Notes: a model not told the origin generated them from the letters alone. DNA of 64,000 bases from an archaeon (GCA_021827865.1 JAKAUC010000013.1:1-64000); one strand, 5' to 3'; positions 7,492 through 16,591 are shown, counted from the stretch's first letter. Made by a program: numbers and translations.

Positions 7492-10400
7492 ATGTCCGCC
7501 CAGACCCAGGCACAGACCACCGGCCTCGCAGAGAAGCTGGCCGCGCTGACCAGGCCGGTGATGGAGGCGGACGAGTCCCTGCTCGCCTCCGCGGCCTACG
7601 ACGGGGACAGGCGGAAGGCGATACTGAAGCTCTACGACCAGAAGGCGGGGAGGTTCTGGCTCTGGGAGGACAACACCGGCCACCGCCCCTACTGCTTCAC
7701 CAGGCTCCCCATGGAGGAGCTTTCGGCGGTCAGGGCCCGCAAGGACGTGGTGGAGATCGTCGAGGAGGAGAAGCTCGACCTGCTCACTGACTCGAAGGCG
7801 AGGCTGAGGAAGATAGTCACCACCGACCCCCTCGCCATCGGCGGGGGGAACGACAGCATCCGCGACCAGATCAAGGCATGGGAGGCGGACATCAAGTACT
7901 ACGAGAACTACGCCTACGACCTCGGGCTCCGGATGGGGACCTACTACAGGGTGGCAGGGGGGAAGGTGGTCCCTGTCAAGCACCCGGCCCCCGAGACGGT
8001 CACCCGGTCCCTGGAAGAGGTCGCGCGCCGGGACCCCAAGGAGTTCCAGCCCTACCTGGAGGAGTGGGCAGAGCTGCTGTCAGAGCCCCTGGCGGACTTC
8101 CGCAGGGCCGCCCTGGACATAGAGGTGGCCAACGAGTCGGGGAGGCTCCCCGACGTCGAGGATCCGAAGCGGCCGGTCATAGCAGTCTCCTTCGTGAACG
8201 ACCACGAAAGGCTGGTCTACGTCCTGAGGTCGGGGAAGGGGACCGAAGGGCTGGACGCCGCCGGCTTCGCCTACGCTGTCTTCGAAAATGAGGAGGACCT
8301 GCTCCGGGCCGTCTTCGCCAAGATCATGGACTACCCGGTCCTCGTGACTTTCAACGGCGACGACTTCGACCTGCGTTACCTCCAGCACAGGGCGGAGCGC
8401 CTGGGCATAGCGGAGGAGGAGGACCCCATCCAGCTCGAGCGGGTGGCGGCGTCGCTCAAGCACGGGATACACATCGACCTCTACCAGTTCTTCAGGAACA
8501 GGTCGATCCAGGTGTACGCCTTCGGCAACAAGTACGCCGAGCACACCCTCAACGGCATATCCGAGGCCCTCCTCAACAGGTCCAAGATAGAGTTCGAGGG
8601 GGAGGTGGGGGACCTCCCACTGGCCGAGCTCGCGAAGTATTGCCTGAACGACTCGCAGCTGACCTACGACCTCACGTCCATGGGGGGGTCGGTGGTCATG
8701 AAGCTCCTGCAGGTGATCTCGAGGATAGGGAAGATGCCCATGAACGACGTCTCCAGGCTCGGGGTCTCCAACTGGATCAGGAGCATGCTCTTCTACGAGC
8801 ACAGGAAGATAGGGGCCCTCATCCCGAGGCAGGACGAGCTGACCGAGAAGGGGGGAGCGTCTTCCCAGGCCATAATCAAGGGGAAGAAGTACAAGGGGGG
8901 GTTCGTGATCGAGCCGAAGCCCGGGGTCTACTTCGACGTGTCCGTCCTCGACTTCGCCAGCCTGTACCCTAGCCTCATCAAGGTCCACAACCTGTCCTAC
9001 GAGACCGTCAACTGCACCCACCCGGAGTGCCGGGCCAACAAGATACCCGACACGTCATCCTGGGAGTGCACCAGGAGGAAGGGGATCGTGAGCCTCGTCA
9101 CCGGGTCGCTGAGGGACCTCAGGGTGGCGCACTACAAGCCTCTCACCAGAGACCAGAGCCTGTCCAAGGACGACCGCGACCTGTACAACGTGGTCTCCCA
9201 GGGGCTGAAGGTCTTCCTCAACGCGTGCTTCACCGGGGACACCTTCGTGGTCACCCCCCGGGGCGTCAGGAACATCAAGGAGATGAAGGTCGGGGACGAG
9301 GTCGTCAACGTAAATCCGAAGACACTGGAGGCGGAGGTCGACAAGGTCGTCGAAGTCCAGGCCTTCGCCTACGCCGGGGACCTCGTACACTTCAAGGACT
9401 CGGGTTTCGTGGACCTGATGGTCACCCCCAACCACAGGATGCTCACGGCGGACCGCCGCACCCCCCGGGGTTCCCCCGCCCTGTTCAGGACGGCCGAGGA
9501 AGTCGCCCGGCTGCCCAACATGTCCATACCGAAGCTGAAGGGCGGGGTCGAAGACCAGGCCCCTCAGCCCAAGGTGACGCTGCTCGACGCCGCGAAGCGG
9601 CTGGGGGCTTCCGCCAGCGTCCATCCTCCGGACCGAGAGCGGCTCGCCGACTGGCTCAGGACCCTCCCTGCAGCCCAGCGGAAGAAGCTAGGAGAGCACG
9701 GAGAGGCCTGCGAGGGCCGGGGGAGGGGGCGGCAGAGGCTCGGGCCGCACTGCAGGATCCCCGCCGGCTCCCTCGCCGACGAGGACGTGGACGCGATCCG
9801 GTCGTGCGGAGGCACCGTGCTGGTGGAGGAGCCCGGCCCCTCGATGATCCCGGTCAGCTTCGACGGGGTGGACTTCGCGTCGCTCTGCGGACGGTACGTC
9901 GGCGGAGGGTCGCAGCGTGCAGACCGGCCGGGGGTGCACCAGGACGGGGGGGACCGGGGCGGAGCCGCGTCGTTCGTAGTCTCCCAGGGGGGAGGGGGCC
10001 CCGGAGGGCTCGCCTTTGGGGGGGACGCAGGGCAGCTGCTCGAAAGGCTCGGCCTCCCCCTGGTCATGGAAGACAGCGAAAGTGGGCGCATCTGGGTCGC
10101 GAGCCCGGTACTCCGCGAGTGGATGGTCGAGCACTGCCAGGGCGGCGGGGCGAAGGCGCTCGACGCCACCGCGATGAAGGTCCCCAGCTTCGTGTACGAG
10201 CACGCCGGGACGGCGAGGGCGTTCCTGGCCACCGCCTGCAAGGGGGGCGGCGACTGGAGTGGGATGCGCTGTGCGACCCAGAGCCAGAGGCTCGCCGAGG
10301 GCATCGTCGTCCTCGCCGCCAGGCTCGGGATGAAGTCGAAGATGGAGTATGACGGCGAGACGTTCAGGGTCGCCTTCGGGAACGTGAGCTCCAGGCTGAC

Positions 10401-11331
10401 GCCCGCCGGGGGGGCAAGACGCGTCGAGAGGGTCCCCTACGAGGGGACGGTCTACTGCGTCACCACCGAAAGGAACCACACTGTCATGGCCGGAAGGAAC
10501 GGGAGGTTCGTCCACGTCGGCCAGTCCTACGGCGTCCTCGGCTTCGAGACGTTCGCGTTCTACTGCCTCCCGGTGGCCGAGGCAACGGCCGCCCTGGGCC
10601 GGGACGCGATCACGCGGACGATAGCGAGGTGCAACGAGCTGGGCGTCAAGGTCCTCTACGGCGACACCGACTCCACCTACCTCCAGAACCCCTCCAAAGA
10701 GCAGATCGCCACCATCATGAGCTGGACCAGGAGCGAGCTCGGCATCGACCTCGACCTGGACAAGGTCTACCGCTACGTTGCTTTCAGCAGCAGGAAGAAG
10801 AACTACTTCGGGGTGCTCCCCGACGGGACAGTCGACATACGCGGGCTGACGGGCAAGAAGTCCCAGACCCCGGAGTACCTGAAGCGCGTCTTCTACGAGA
10901 CCCTGGACATCCTTAGCAGCGTCAAGACCCCGGACGACTTCGAGCGGGCCAGGAAGAGCACCAGGGAGCTCCTCGCCAAGATGATATCAGACCTGAAGGG
11001 GAAGAAGGTCCCCGTCCAGGACCTCGCGTTCACCGTCATGATGGGCAAGCCGACCGACAAGTACAGCGGGACCACCCCCCAGCACGTCCGGGCCGCCATG
11101 CAGCTCGAGGAGAAGGGGGAGGAGATCAAGGCCGGGGAGATAATCGCATTCGTCAAGACCAAGAGCCCCCCCTACGTGAAGCCCGCCAAGCTCGCCAGGG
11201 GGGACGAGGTGGACGCCGACAAGTACATCGAGTACGCCCATTCCATGTTCGACCAGCTCCTCGACGCCCTGGACTTCTCCTTCGACGAGATAATGGGCGC
11301 TACGACCCTCGACCTTTTCTGGGGAGGGTAG
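7492..11331 (+). CDS. polB: Family B DNA polymerase with an in-frame intein
   Basis: A 1279-residue precursor; removing the intein (residues 579-1011) leaves an 846-residue replicative-type polymerase of normal length. The 3'-5' exonuclease motifs are intact: Asp209 and Glu211 (ALDIEV), TFNGDDFD and YCLNDSQ. The polymerase motifs are DFASLYPS (motif A), KVFLNA joined to SYG across the intein (motif B), and YGDTDS at 1056-1061 (motif C). The intein sits inside motif B, so the enzyme should be inactive until splicing. The gene is monocistronic with its own TATA-like box. Confidence 0.95.
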   Translation: MSAQTQAQTTGLAEKLAALTRPVMEADESLLASAAYDGDRRKAILKLYDQKAGRFWLWEDNTGHRPYCFTRLPMEELSAVRARKDVVEIVEEEKLDLLTDSKARLRKIVTTDPLAIGGGNDSIRDQIKAWEADIKYYENYAYDLGLRMGTYYRVAGGKVVPVKHPAPETVTRSLEEVARRDPKEFQPYLEEWAELLSEPLADFRRAALDIEVANESGRLPDVEDPKRPVIAVSFVNDHERLVYVLRSGKGTEGLDAAGFAYAVFENEEDLLRAVFAKIMDYPVLVTFNGDDFDLRYLQHRAERLGIAEEEDPIQLERVAASLKHGIHIDLYQFFRNRSIQVYAFGNKYAEHTLNGISEALLNRSKIEFEGEVGDLPLAELAKYCLNDSQLTYDLTSMGGSVVMKLLQVISRIGKMPMNDVSRLGVSNWIRSMLFYEHRKIGALIPRQDELTEKGGASSQAIIKGKKYKGGFVIEPKPGVYFDVSVLDFASLYPSLIKVHNLSYETVNCTHPECRANKIPDTSSWECTRRKGIVSLVTGSLRDLRVAHYKPLTRDQSLSKDDRDLYNVVSQGLKVFLNACFTGDTFVVTPRGVRNIKEMKVGDEVVNVNPKTLEAEVDKVVEVQAFAYAGDLVHFKDSGFVDLMVTPNHRMLTADRRTPRGSPALFRTAEEVARLPNMSIPKLKGGVEDQAPQPKVTLLDAAKRLGASASVHPPDRERLADWLRTLPAAQRKKLGEHGEACEGRGRGRQRLGPHCRIPAGSLADEDVDAIRSCGGTVLVEEPGPSMIPVSFDGVDFASLCGRYVGGGSQRADRPGVHQDGGDRGGAASFVVSQGGGGPGGLAFGGDAGQLLERLGLPLVMEDSESGRIWVASPVLREWMVEHCQGGGAKALDATAMKVPSFVYEHAGTARAFLATACKGGGDWSGMRCATQSQRLAEGIVVLAARLGMKSKMEYDGETFRVAFGNVSSRLTPAGGARRVERVPYEGTVYCVTTERNHTVMAGRNGRFVHVGQSYGVLGFETFAFYCLPVAEATAALGRDAITRTIARCNELGVKVLYGDTDSTYLQNPSKEQIATIMSWTRSELGIDLDLDKVYRYVAFSSRKKNYFGVLPDGTVDIRGLTGKKSQTPEYLKRVFYETLDILSSVKTPDDFERARKSTRELLAKMISDLKGKKVPVQDLAFTVMMGKPTDKYSGTTPQHVRAAMQLEEKGEEIKAGEIIAFVKTKSPPYVKPAKLARGDEVDADKYIEYAHSMFDQLLDALDFSFDEIMGATTLDLFWGG
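9226..10524 (+). other. PolB intein (433 residues, Cys1 ... Gln-terminal)
   Basis: Intein inserted between LNA and SYG of polymerase motif B. It begins with Cys1 (CFTGDTFVVTPRG, block A), has the TPNHRML block B histidine, and ends VYCVTTERNHTVMAG (block F) then FVHVGQ, with Ser as the +1 residue. The terminal residue is Gln rather than Asn and the penultimate is Gly rather than His, which is rare but known in functional inteins such as the Pyrococcus abyssi PolII intein (Gln end). A LAGLIDADG endonuclease region is present, but both motifs have glycine at the catalytic acid (LCGRYVGGG and LATACKGGG), so homing activity is probably lost. Confidence 0.9.
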
Positions 11332-11374
11332 CCGTTCAGCCTCGGGGGACCCGCGGGCGGCCCGGAGCGCTCGA

Positions 11375-11382
11375 TTTGTATA
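11375..11382 (+). promoter_or_regulatory. TATA-like box of the agmatine operon
   Basis: TTTGTATA is centred 27 nt before the TTG at 11406, which supports that codon over the upstream TTG at 11376 that lies inside the box. Confidence 0.5.
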
Positions 11383-11405
11383 GGGAGCGGGGGCTGGCTG
11401 GCCGG

Positions 11406-12251
11406 TTGGAGCAGGAGAAGGTCAGGCTGGGGCTGGTCCAGATGTCCATGGCCGAGGACAGGAGGGAGAACCAGAGGAAGGCGCACTGGTTCATCCGCGA
11501 AGCGGCGGCCCAGGGGGCGGAGATAGTCTGCCTCCCGGAGCTCTTCCACTCGCGCTACTTCCCCAGCAGGAGGGGGGCCTTCGAGAAGCCGGAGGAGATC
11601 CCGGGGCCGACGAGCAGGTGGCTCGCTGCGGCGGCGAAGGAGAGCAGGGTGATCCTCGTGGGCGGGAGCATCTTCGAGAGGGACGGACGGCGGAGGTACA
11701 ACACCTGCCTGGTCTACGACGAGAAGGGGAGGAGGGTCTCGAAGTACAGGAAGGTGCACATACCCCAGGACGAGCACTACTACGAGCAGGACTACTTCAG
11801 GCCGGGGGACAGGTACGCGGTCGCAAAGACCGCGAAAGGGAAGCTCGGTACGCTGATCTGCTTCGACCAGTGGTACCCCGAGGCGGCGAGGGTGAACAGG
11901 CTGATGGGCGCGGACATCATATTCTATCCGACGGCCATCGGCCGGGTGGAGGGGATTGACATGTCCGAGGGGGACTGGAGGCGGGCCTGGGAGGAGGTGC
12001 AGGTTGGTCACGCCATAGCCAACAGCGTGGTGGTCTGCGCGGTGAACAGGGTGGGGAAGGAGGGGCCCACCACCTTCTGGGGGGGATCCTTCGTGAGCGA
12101 CCAGTTCGGCAAGGTGCTCCTCAGGGCCGACGACAGCGAAGGCGCATTCACAGCCGACTGCGACCTCCGGCTGGGAAGGTCGATAGAGGAAGGCTGGGGG
12201 TTCCTCAGGAACAGGCAGAAGGGGACCTACGTCCCTATAGCGAAGCGGTGA
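11406..12251 (+). CDS. aguB: N-carbamoylputrescine amidase (nitrilase superfamily)
   Basis: A carbon-nitrogen hydrolase of about 281 residues with the complete Glu45-Lys116-Cys152 triad (CLPELF, YRKVHIPQ, LICFDQWYPE). The DQWYPE context after the cysteine and the HYYEQ-YF segment are typical of N-carbamoylputrescine amidase, which releases putrescine, CO2 and ammonia. The assignment is reinforced by the agmatine deiminase gene that follows directly with the stop and start regions overlapping (stop at 12249-12251). The TTG start is placed by the TATA spacing. Beta-ureidopropionase is the main alternative. Confidence 0.85.
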   Translation: MEQEKVRLGLVQMSMAEDRRENQRKAHWFIREAAAQGAEIVCLPELFHSRYFPSRRGAFEKPEEIPGPTSRWLAAAAKESRVILVGGSIFERDGRRRYNTCLVYDEKGRRVSKYRKVHIPQDEHYYEQDYFRPGDRYAVAKTAKGKLGTLICFDQWYPEAARVNRLMGADIIFYPTAIGRVEGIDMSEGDWRRAWEEVQVGHAIANSVVVCAVNRVGKEGPTTFWGGSFVSDQFGKVLLRADDSEGAFTADCDLRLGRSIEEGWGFLRNRQKGTYVPIAKR

Positions 12252-12253
12252 CC

Positions 12254-13282
12254 ATGCCGGAGACGCCAAGGTCGCTGGGCTACAGGATGCCCGCAGAGTG
12301 GGAGAAGCACGACGCCACCTGGGTGTCGTGGCCCAAGGACCCCGCCACGTTTCCGGCCGCGATACTCCCCAAAGTGGAAGCGGCCTATGTGAAGATGGTC
12401 GAGGCCCTCGCGGGGGGGGAGGAGGTTAGGGTCCTGGTCGACGACGGGAAGGCCGAGGCCAGAGTCTCAGGCATGCTCCGGCGGGCGGAGAGGGTCGCCT
12501 TCCACCGCATCAAGACCGTCGACGTCTGGACCAGGGACTACCTGGCGACCTGCGTCCGCGGGAGGGACGTCGCCTTGGTGAAGTGGGAGTTCAACGCTTG
12601 GGGGAACAAGTACGAAGACCTCCTCCCCGACGACGGGGCCGGGCGGGCGGTCGCCGAGGCTTCGGGCCTCCGGGTCTTCAACCCCGGGGTCGTCCTCGAA
12701 GGGGGGTCCATCGACTCCGACGGCGAAGGGACGATACTCACCACGGAGCAGTGCCTCCTCAACCCCAACAGGAACCCCCGGCTGGGGAGAGCCGGCCTGG
12801 ACAGGGTGCTGGCGGACAACCTCGGCGCCGAGAAGGTCGTCTGGCTGAAGAGCGGGATCGAAGGGGACGACACCGACGGGCATGTGGACGACATCGCCAG
12901 GTTCGTCGCCCCGGGGACAGTCGCCGTGGCTTCGGAGGGGGACGCCGGGGACCCGAACCGGGAGGCCCTCGAGGCCGACGCGCGGCTCCTCGAGGCCGGG
13001 CGGGACGCGAAGGGGCGCCCCCTCAAGGTCGTAAGGATCCCGATGCCCCCCAGGGCCGACGGGCCGGACGGGAGGCTCCCGGCTAGCCACCTGAACTTCT
13101 ACATAGGGAACAGGGGGGTGCTTGTCCCCACCTTCGGCGGAGAGAGCGACAGAGCTGCCCTGAGGTCCGTCGGGGAGGCGTTCCCGACCCGGGAAGTGGT
13201 CGGCATAGACTGCAGGGCCCTGGTCTACGGGCTGGGGACCATCCACTGCGTGACCCAGCAGGTCCCTGCCGCTCACCGGTGA
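12254..13282 (+). CDS. aguA: Agmatine deiminase
   Basis: A 342-residue peptidyl-arginine-deiminase-family enzyme that converts agmatine to N-carbamoylputrescine. Key elements are the N-terminal MPAEWEKHDATWVSWP, DVWTRDY with its catalytic/guanidinium-binding acid, DDTDGHVDD with the catalytic histidine, and the C-terminal nucleophile in GTIHCVTQQ. ATG at 12254 was used; an in-frame GTG at 12248 overlaps the aguB stop and is equally possible. With aguB it forms a two-step route to putrescine. Its 3' end overlaps convergent thrS by 10 nt. Confidence 0.93.
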   Translation: MPETPRSLGYRMPAEWEKHDATWVSWPKDPATFPAAILPKVEAAYVKMVEALAGGEEVRVLVDDGKAEARVSGMLRRAERVAFHRIKTVDVWTRDYLATCVRGRDVALVKWEFNAWGNKYEDLLPDDGAGRAVAEASGLRVFNPGVVLEGGSIDSDGEGTILTTEQCLLNPNRNPRLGRAGLDRVLADNLGAEKVVWLKSGIEGDDTDGHVDDIARFVAPGTVAVASEGDAGDPNREALEADARLLEAGRDAKGRPLKVVRIPMPPRADGPDGRLPASHLNFYIGNRGVLVPTFGGESDRAALRSVGEAFPTREVVGIDCRALVYGLGTIHCVTQQVPAAHR

Positions 13283-14973
13283 GAGGAGACTTCTCCCTTG
13301 ACCTTGGCCACGAAGTCGTCGACCTTGACCCCGAAGGTCTGCTCCCCGGACCTCGTCCTGACGGCCACGGTCCCCGAGTCCTCTTCCTTCTTCCCCACCA
13401 CCAGCATGTAGGGTATCTTCTGGAGCTGGGCGTCGCGGATCTTCCCCCCCATGGTCCCGCTGGCGAAGTCCCCATCCGCCCTCACCCCCGAAGAGACAAC
13501 CGATTCGAGGACCGACCTGGCGTAGCCCAGGTGCTCGTCGGAGAGGGGTATGACACGCGCCTGGACAGGGGAGAGCCAGACGGGGAGCGACCCCCGGTAA
13601 TGCTCGAGGAGGACCCCCATGAACCGCTCCAGCGACCCGAGTATCGTCCTGTGGAGGACCACTGGGAGGTGCTCCTTGCCGTCCGACCCGGTGTAGCTCA
13701 GCTTGAACCTCTTCGGCATCTGGAGGTCGAGCTGGAAGGTCCCGCACTGCCACTCCCTCCCCAGGGAGTCCTTGACGTCGACGTCTATCTTGGGGGAGTA
13801 GAAGTTCCCCTCCTTCTCCTTGATCTCGTAGGCCCACCCTCTCGACTTCACGACCCGGATCAGGGTGTCAGTGGCCCGCGCCCACTCCTCGTCGGTCCCC
13901 ATGGAGTCGTCGGGCCGGGTCGATATCTTGACCTTGTACTGCAGGCCGAAGGTGCCGTACACCCTCTCCATCATCTCGAGCATCTTGGCCAGCTCCCCCT
14001 CCGCCTGCTCCTCCGTGGCTATGATGTGGGCGTCGTCCTGGCTGAGCGACTTCACCCGGAACAGCCCGCTCGCCACCCCGCTCAGCTCGTTCCTGTATAG
14101 GGGGTCGAAGGCGGCGTACCTTACCGGGAGCTCGCGGAAACTCCATTTTCGCGACCTGTAAATCAAGAAGTGCGACGGGCAGTTCATGGGCTTGAGCCCC
14201 AGCTCCTCGTCCCCCAGGGCGGTCAGGAACATGTTGTCCTTGTAGTGGGCAGAGTGGCCGCTCACCTGCCAGAGGGCGGTGTTGGCCAGGGTGGGGGTGC
14301 TGACCTCCTGGTACCCTCCCCTGAGGAGCTCCCCCCGGAGGAAGTCCACCAGCAGGTTCCTCAGCACCAGCCCCTTGGCGTGCAGGTACACCATGCCTGG
14401 GGAGACCTCCTGGAAGCTGAACAGGTCCAGGCGCTCCCCGATGGTCCTGTGGTCCCCGTCCGGGAGGCCGACGAAGTCGCTCCGCCTGAGCCGGGCCATG
14501 GCCTCCGCTTCGGTCAGCTCGCGCCTCGGCTTCGCCATGGGCTGCGGCTGGGCGGGGGCTGCCCCGGACGAATAGCTCCTCGACATCTCGGCCAGCGGGT
14601 GCCCCTTCACTTTGATCTGCAGCGCCTTGGTCCACCCGAAGGGGGCCCTCCGCACCTCTAGGCCGGCCCCGAGGGCTTCCTTCTCCATCTGCAGGAGGAG
14701 ACCCAGCGCCTCGGCCGGGGGCGCGAGGTTCTGGCTCAGGTGGGCGAAGGGGTAGACCATCACCCTCTTCGTCCCGAGCTTCGCGAGGAACTCCTTCAAC
14801 TCGGACACGGCCTGCTTCACGACCCCGGCGTCGTCCCCGCCCTCGAAGGCGGTGAACAGCACCACGATCCCCTCCTCCCTGACCGTCCGGGGCTCGATCT
14901 CCTCGGCGGCGCGTATCTCCTTCTTGACCGGGGTGTACTCTATGAAGTCGGCGTGCATCTGCAGTATCTTCAT
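13273..14973 (-). CDS. thrS: Threonyl-tRNA synthetase (archaeal type)
   Basis: A 566-residue class II synthetase. The N-terminal ~140 residues (MKILQMHADFIEY...) are the archaeal editing domain related to D-aminoacyl-tRNA deacylases, which clears mischarged Ser-tRNA. The catalytic core shows LKPMNCPSHF with the zinc-site cysteine, the motif 2 region (FRVKSLSQDDAHI) and motif 3 (VVLHRTILGSLERF). A C-terminal anticodon-binding domain follows. The gene is 7 nt downstream of a small zinc protein and probably shares its promoter. Confidence 0.95.
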   Translation of the reverse strand: MKILQMHADFIEYTPVKKEIRAAEEIEPRTVREEGIVVLFTAFEGGDDAGVVKQAVSELKEFLAKLGTKRVMVYPFAHLSQNLAPPAEALGLLLQMEKEALGAGLEVRRAPFGWTKALQIKVKGHPLAEMSRSYSSGAAPAQPQPMAKPRRELTEAEAMARLRRSDFVGLPDGDHRTIGERLDLFSFQEVSPGMVYLHAKGLVLRNLLVDFLRGELLRGGYQEVSTPTLANTALWQVSGHSAHYKDNMFLTALGDEELGLKPMNCPSHFLIYRSRKWSFRELPVRYAAFDPLYRNELSGVASGLFRVKSLSQDDAHIIATEEQAEGELAKMLEMMERVYGTFGLQYKVKISTRPDDSMGTDEEWARATDTLIRVVKSRGWAYEIKEKEGNFYSPKIDVDVKDSLGREWQCGTFQLDLQMPKRFKLSYTGSDGKEHLPVVLHRTILGSLERFMGVLLEHYRGSLPVWLSPVQARVIPLSDEHLGYARSVLESVVSSGVRADGDFASGTMGGKIRDAQLQKIPYMLVVGKKEEDSGTVAVRTRSGEQTFGVKVDDFVAKVKGEVSSHR

Positions 14974-14980
14974 TGCCGCC

Positions 14981-15184
14981 CTACCAACGCGACCTTTCCA
15001 GCGTCCTCGACTTCTTCGTCGCCTTCTTCCACTGCTTGTAATGGTCGCGGCAGAGGTACACCCTCCGTCCCTCCCCTCCGACCGCGAGCCCGCTCCCGCC
15101 CATGTCCTCCCTGCTGATGGACCGCTCCGCCTGGTTCTTGCAACCGGTCACTCCGCAGCCTACGCCCTTGTCTATCTTCCCCAA
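14981..15184 (-). CDS. Small zinc-binding protein, conserved-looking, unknown role
   Basis: A 67-residue protein with CGVTGCKN near the N-terminus and a C-x2-H pair (YLCRDHYKQWKK) later, so a probable four-ligand zinc site, followed by a strongly basic tail. The function is not known to me. It is the first gene of an operon with thrS, 7 nt ahead of it, and its ATG lies 29 nt from the centre of a palindromic TATA box. A translation- or RNA-related role is a guess from position and charge only. Confidence 0.65.
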   Translation of the reverse strand: MGKIDKGVGCGVTGCKNQAERSISREDMGGSGLAVGGEGRRVYLCRDHYKQWKKATKKSRTLERSRW

Positions 15185-15209
15185 GGCAACCGACTCCGCC
15201 CCCCTTTGG

Positions 15210-15217
15210 TATATATA
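15210..15217. promoter_or_regulatory. Palindromic TATA box serving two divergent genes
   Basis: TATATATA is self-complementary and lies almost midway between the minus-strand ATG at 15184 and the plus-strand GTG at 15241. The box centre is 27-29 nt from each start, the spacing expected for leaderless transcripts in both directions. Confidence 0.65.
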
Positions 15218-15240
15218 GAAAAGGGGGAGACCGCTGAGTC

Positions 15241-15852
15241 GTGCTGGACAGGCTGCGTGGGAGGCTGGAGTCGTCCCTGGGGTCAGTGGGGTCAGCCTTC
15301 GCGAAGGTGGAGGGGTCGCCGACCGCGTGGACCGCGGTGGGGCTGGCGCTCTCCGTCCTCGCCGCCGTCGCCTACGCCACGGCGCGCTACGAAGGGGAGC
15401 TGCTGGGCGGGGTGCTCATCCTCGTGGGGGGGTGGTTCGACATAGTGGACGGGGCGGTCGCCAGGGTGACCAACAGGACGTCGAAGAGGGGGGCGTTCCT
15501 CGACTCCACCCTCGACAGGGTCGCGGAGGTGGCCCTGTTCACTGGGATACTCCTGGGGGCCTACGCCCCCCCGGCCACGGTCCTCCTCGCCCTGTCGCTC
15601 AGCCTCCTCGTCAGCTACACCAGGGCCAAGGGGGACGCCCTGGGGGTGAAGCTCGCAGGGGTCGGCATAGGGGAGAGGAGCGAGAGGCTGCTGATAGTGG
15701 CGGTCTCCTCCTTGGTTGGCCTCCTCGGCTGGGGGCTGCTGCTGGTGATAGCCGTGGCCGCGTTCACCTTCGTGGAGCGGACCTACACGGCCGTCAGGGG
15801 GCTCGGTGGGGAGGGGGAGCGCCCCGAGGCCCCAGGGCCAGAGCCAAAGTGA
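15241..15852 (+). CDS. CDP-alcohol phosphatidyltransferase (archaetidylinositol-phosphate synthase-like)
   Basis: A 203-residue membrane enzyme with the full CDP-alcohol phosphotransferase signature D-x2-D-G-x2-A-R-x8-G-x3-D-x3-D, seen as DIVDGAVARV followed by GAFLDSTLDR. It should transfer a polar head group to CDP-archaeol; archaetidylinositol-phosphate synthase is the likeliest role in archaea, but archaetidylglycerol- or serine-type enzymes are not excluded. About five to six helices are visible. The GTG start is fixed by the palindromic TATA box 27 nt upstream. Confidence 0.85.
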   Translation: MLDRLRGRLESSLGSVGSAFAKVEGSPTAWTAVGLALSVLAAVAYATARYEGELLGGVLILVGGWFDIVDGAVARVTNRTSKRGAFLDSTLDRVAEVALFTGILLGAYAPPATVLLALSLSLLVSYTRAKGDALGVKLAGVGIGERSERLLIVAVSSLVGLLGWGLLLVIAVAAFTFVERTYTAVRGLGGEGERPEAPGPEPK

Positions 15853-16050
15853 GGGCTCAGGCGGGCCCGGGGCGCGCTCCAGGATTTCCACGGGGACTTC
15901 ATGCTCTTCGCCCCGGTGGCGGCTCTCACGCGGCGGCTTCAGGCCCTCATCTTGGGCTCCTGACGTCGCTTGGTCCCCAGTCCGGGTGAAACAAGAGAAG
16001 CCACACCGGGACCGCCGGTGTCATTGCCCCGTGGGGACCACGGCGCCCCG

Positions 16051-16566
16051 CTAGTCAAACTCCTTTCCTACGAACTGGAGCGCCAGGCCGGCCGAGACGA
16101 GGATCACGGAGAGACCGGCGAGCAGGAGGGCGAATATCTCCAGGAGTATGTTCCCTCCAGGTGCGAGAGCGGACGACGCTATCGACGCGGCCAGGTCCGC
16201 AAGGAAGGCTGTGAACAGGATCACCCCCAGTTTCAAGACCAGTGAGAGCCGCGGCTGGGCGTCTCCCGGCAGCTTGGAAAACGGCTCTCGACAGTACCTG
16301 CAGGTGTATACCTGAATCACCTTGGGCGAACCGGGACGGGGGATGGCGGCATCCGGGGCGAACCCGACGATATGATTATCGAAGAACACTTTCCAGTTCA
16401 GGTACTCGTTCGCAGGGACCAATTTCGTGTACGACGTGTTCGCCAGGGTCCTCGCCCACAGCCTTCCGCACGAAGGGCACTTCTTCCTGGTTCCATCGAT
16501 GAGCAGAAGGGCGCCCGGCAGGGGGAAGGCAAGGACGACCGCGATGACGACCATCGTCCAGATCAA
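16051..16566 (-). CDS. Membrane protein with zinc-ribbon-like loop
   Basis: Not recognised. The 171-residue product has an N-terminal helix, a soluble loop with CPSCGRLW and a matching CRYCREPF about 60 residues later, which together make a plausible zinc ribbon, and two or three C-terminal helices. TTG at 16566 is used; ATG at 16554 is an alternative. It stands alone. The intergenic stretch from 15853 to 16050 upstream of its stop contains no convincing gene. Confidence 0.6.
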   Translation of the reverse strand: MIWTMVVIAVVLAFPLPGALLLIDGTRKKCPSCGRLWARTLANTSYTKLVPANEYLNWKVFFDNHIVGFAPDAAIPRPGSPKVIQVYTCRYCREPFSKLPGDAQPRLSLVLKLGVILFTAFLADLAASIASSALAPGGNILLEIFALLLAGLSVILVSAGLALQFVGKEFD

Positions 16567-16591
16567 TGGGTTGGGTCACCTGGCTTGCTTT

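Noticed and set aside
8080-9021. 313-codon minus-strand open frame inside polB
   Set aside because: Antisense of conserved polymerase motifs; composition is typical of a shadow frame.
7492-11331. PolB as a frameshifted or chimeric gene because of its 1279-residue length
   Set aside because: The extra 433 residues start with Cys, end before Ser, contain intein splicing blocks, and removing them restores polymerase motif B.
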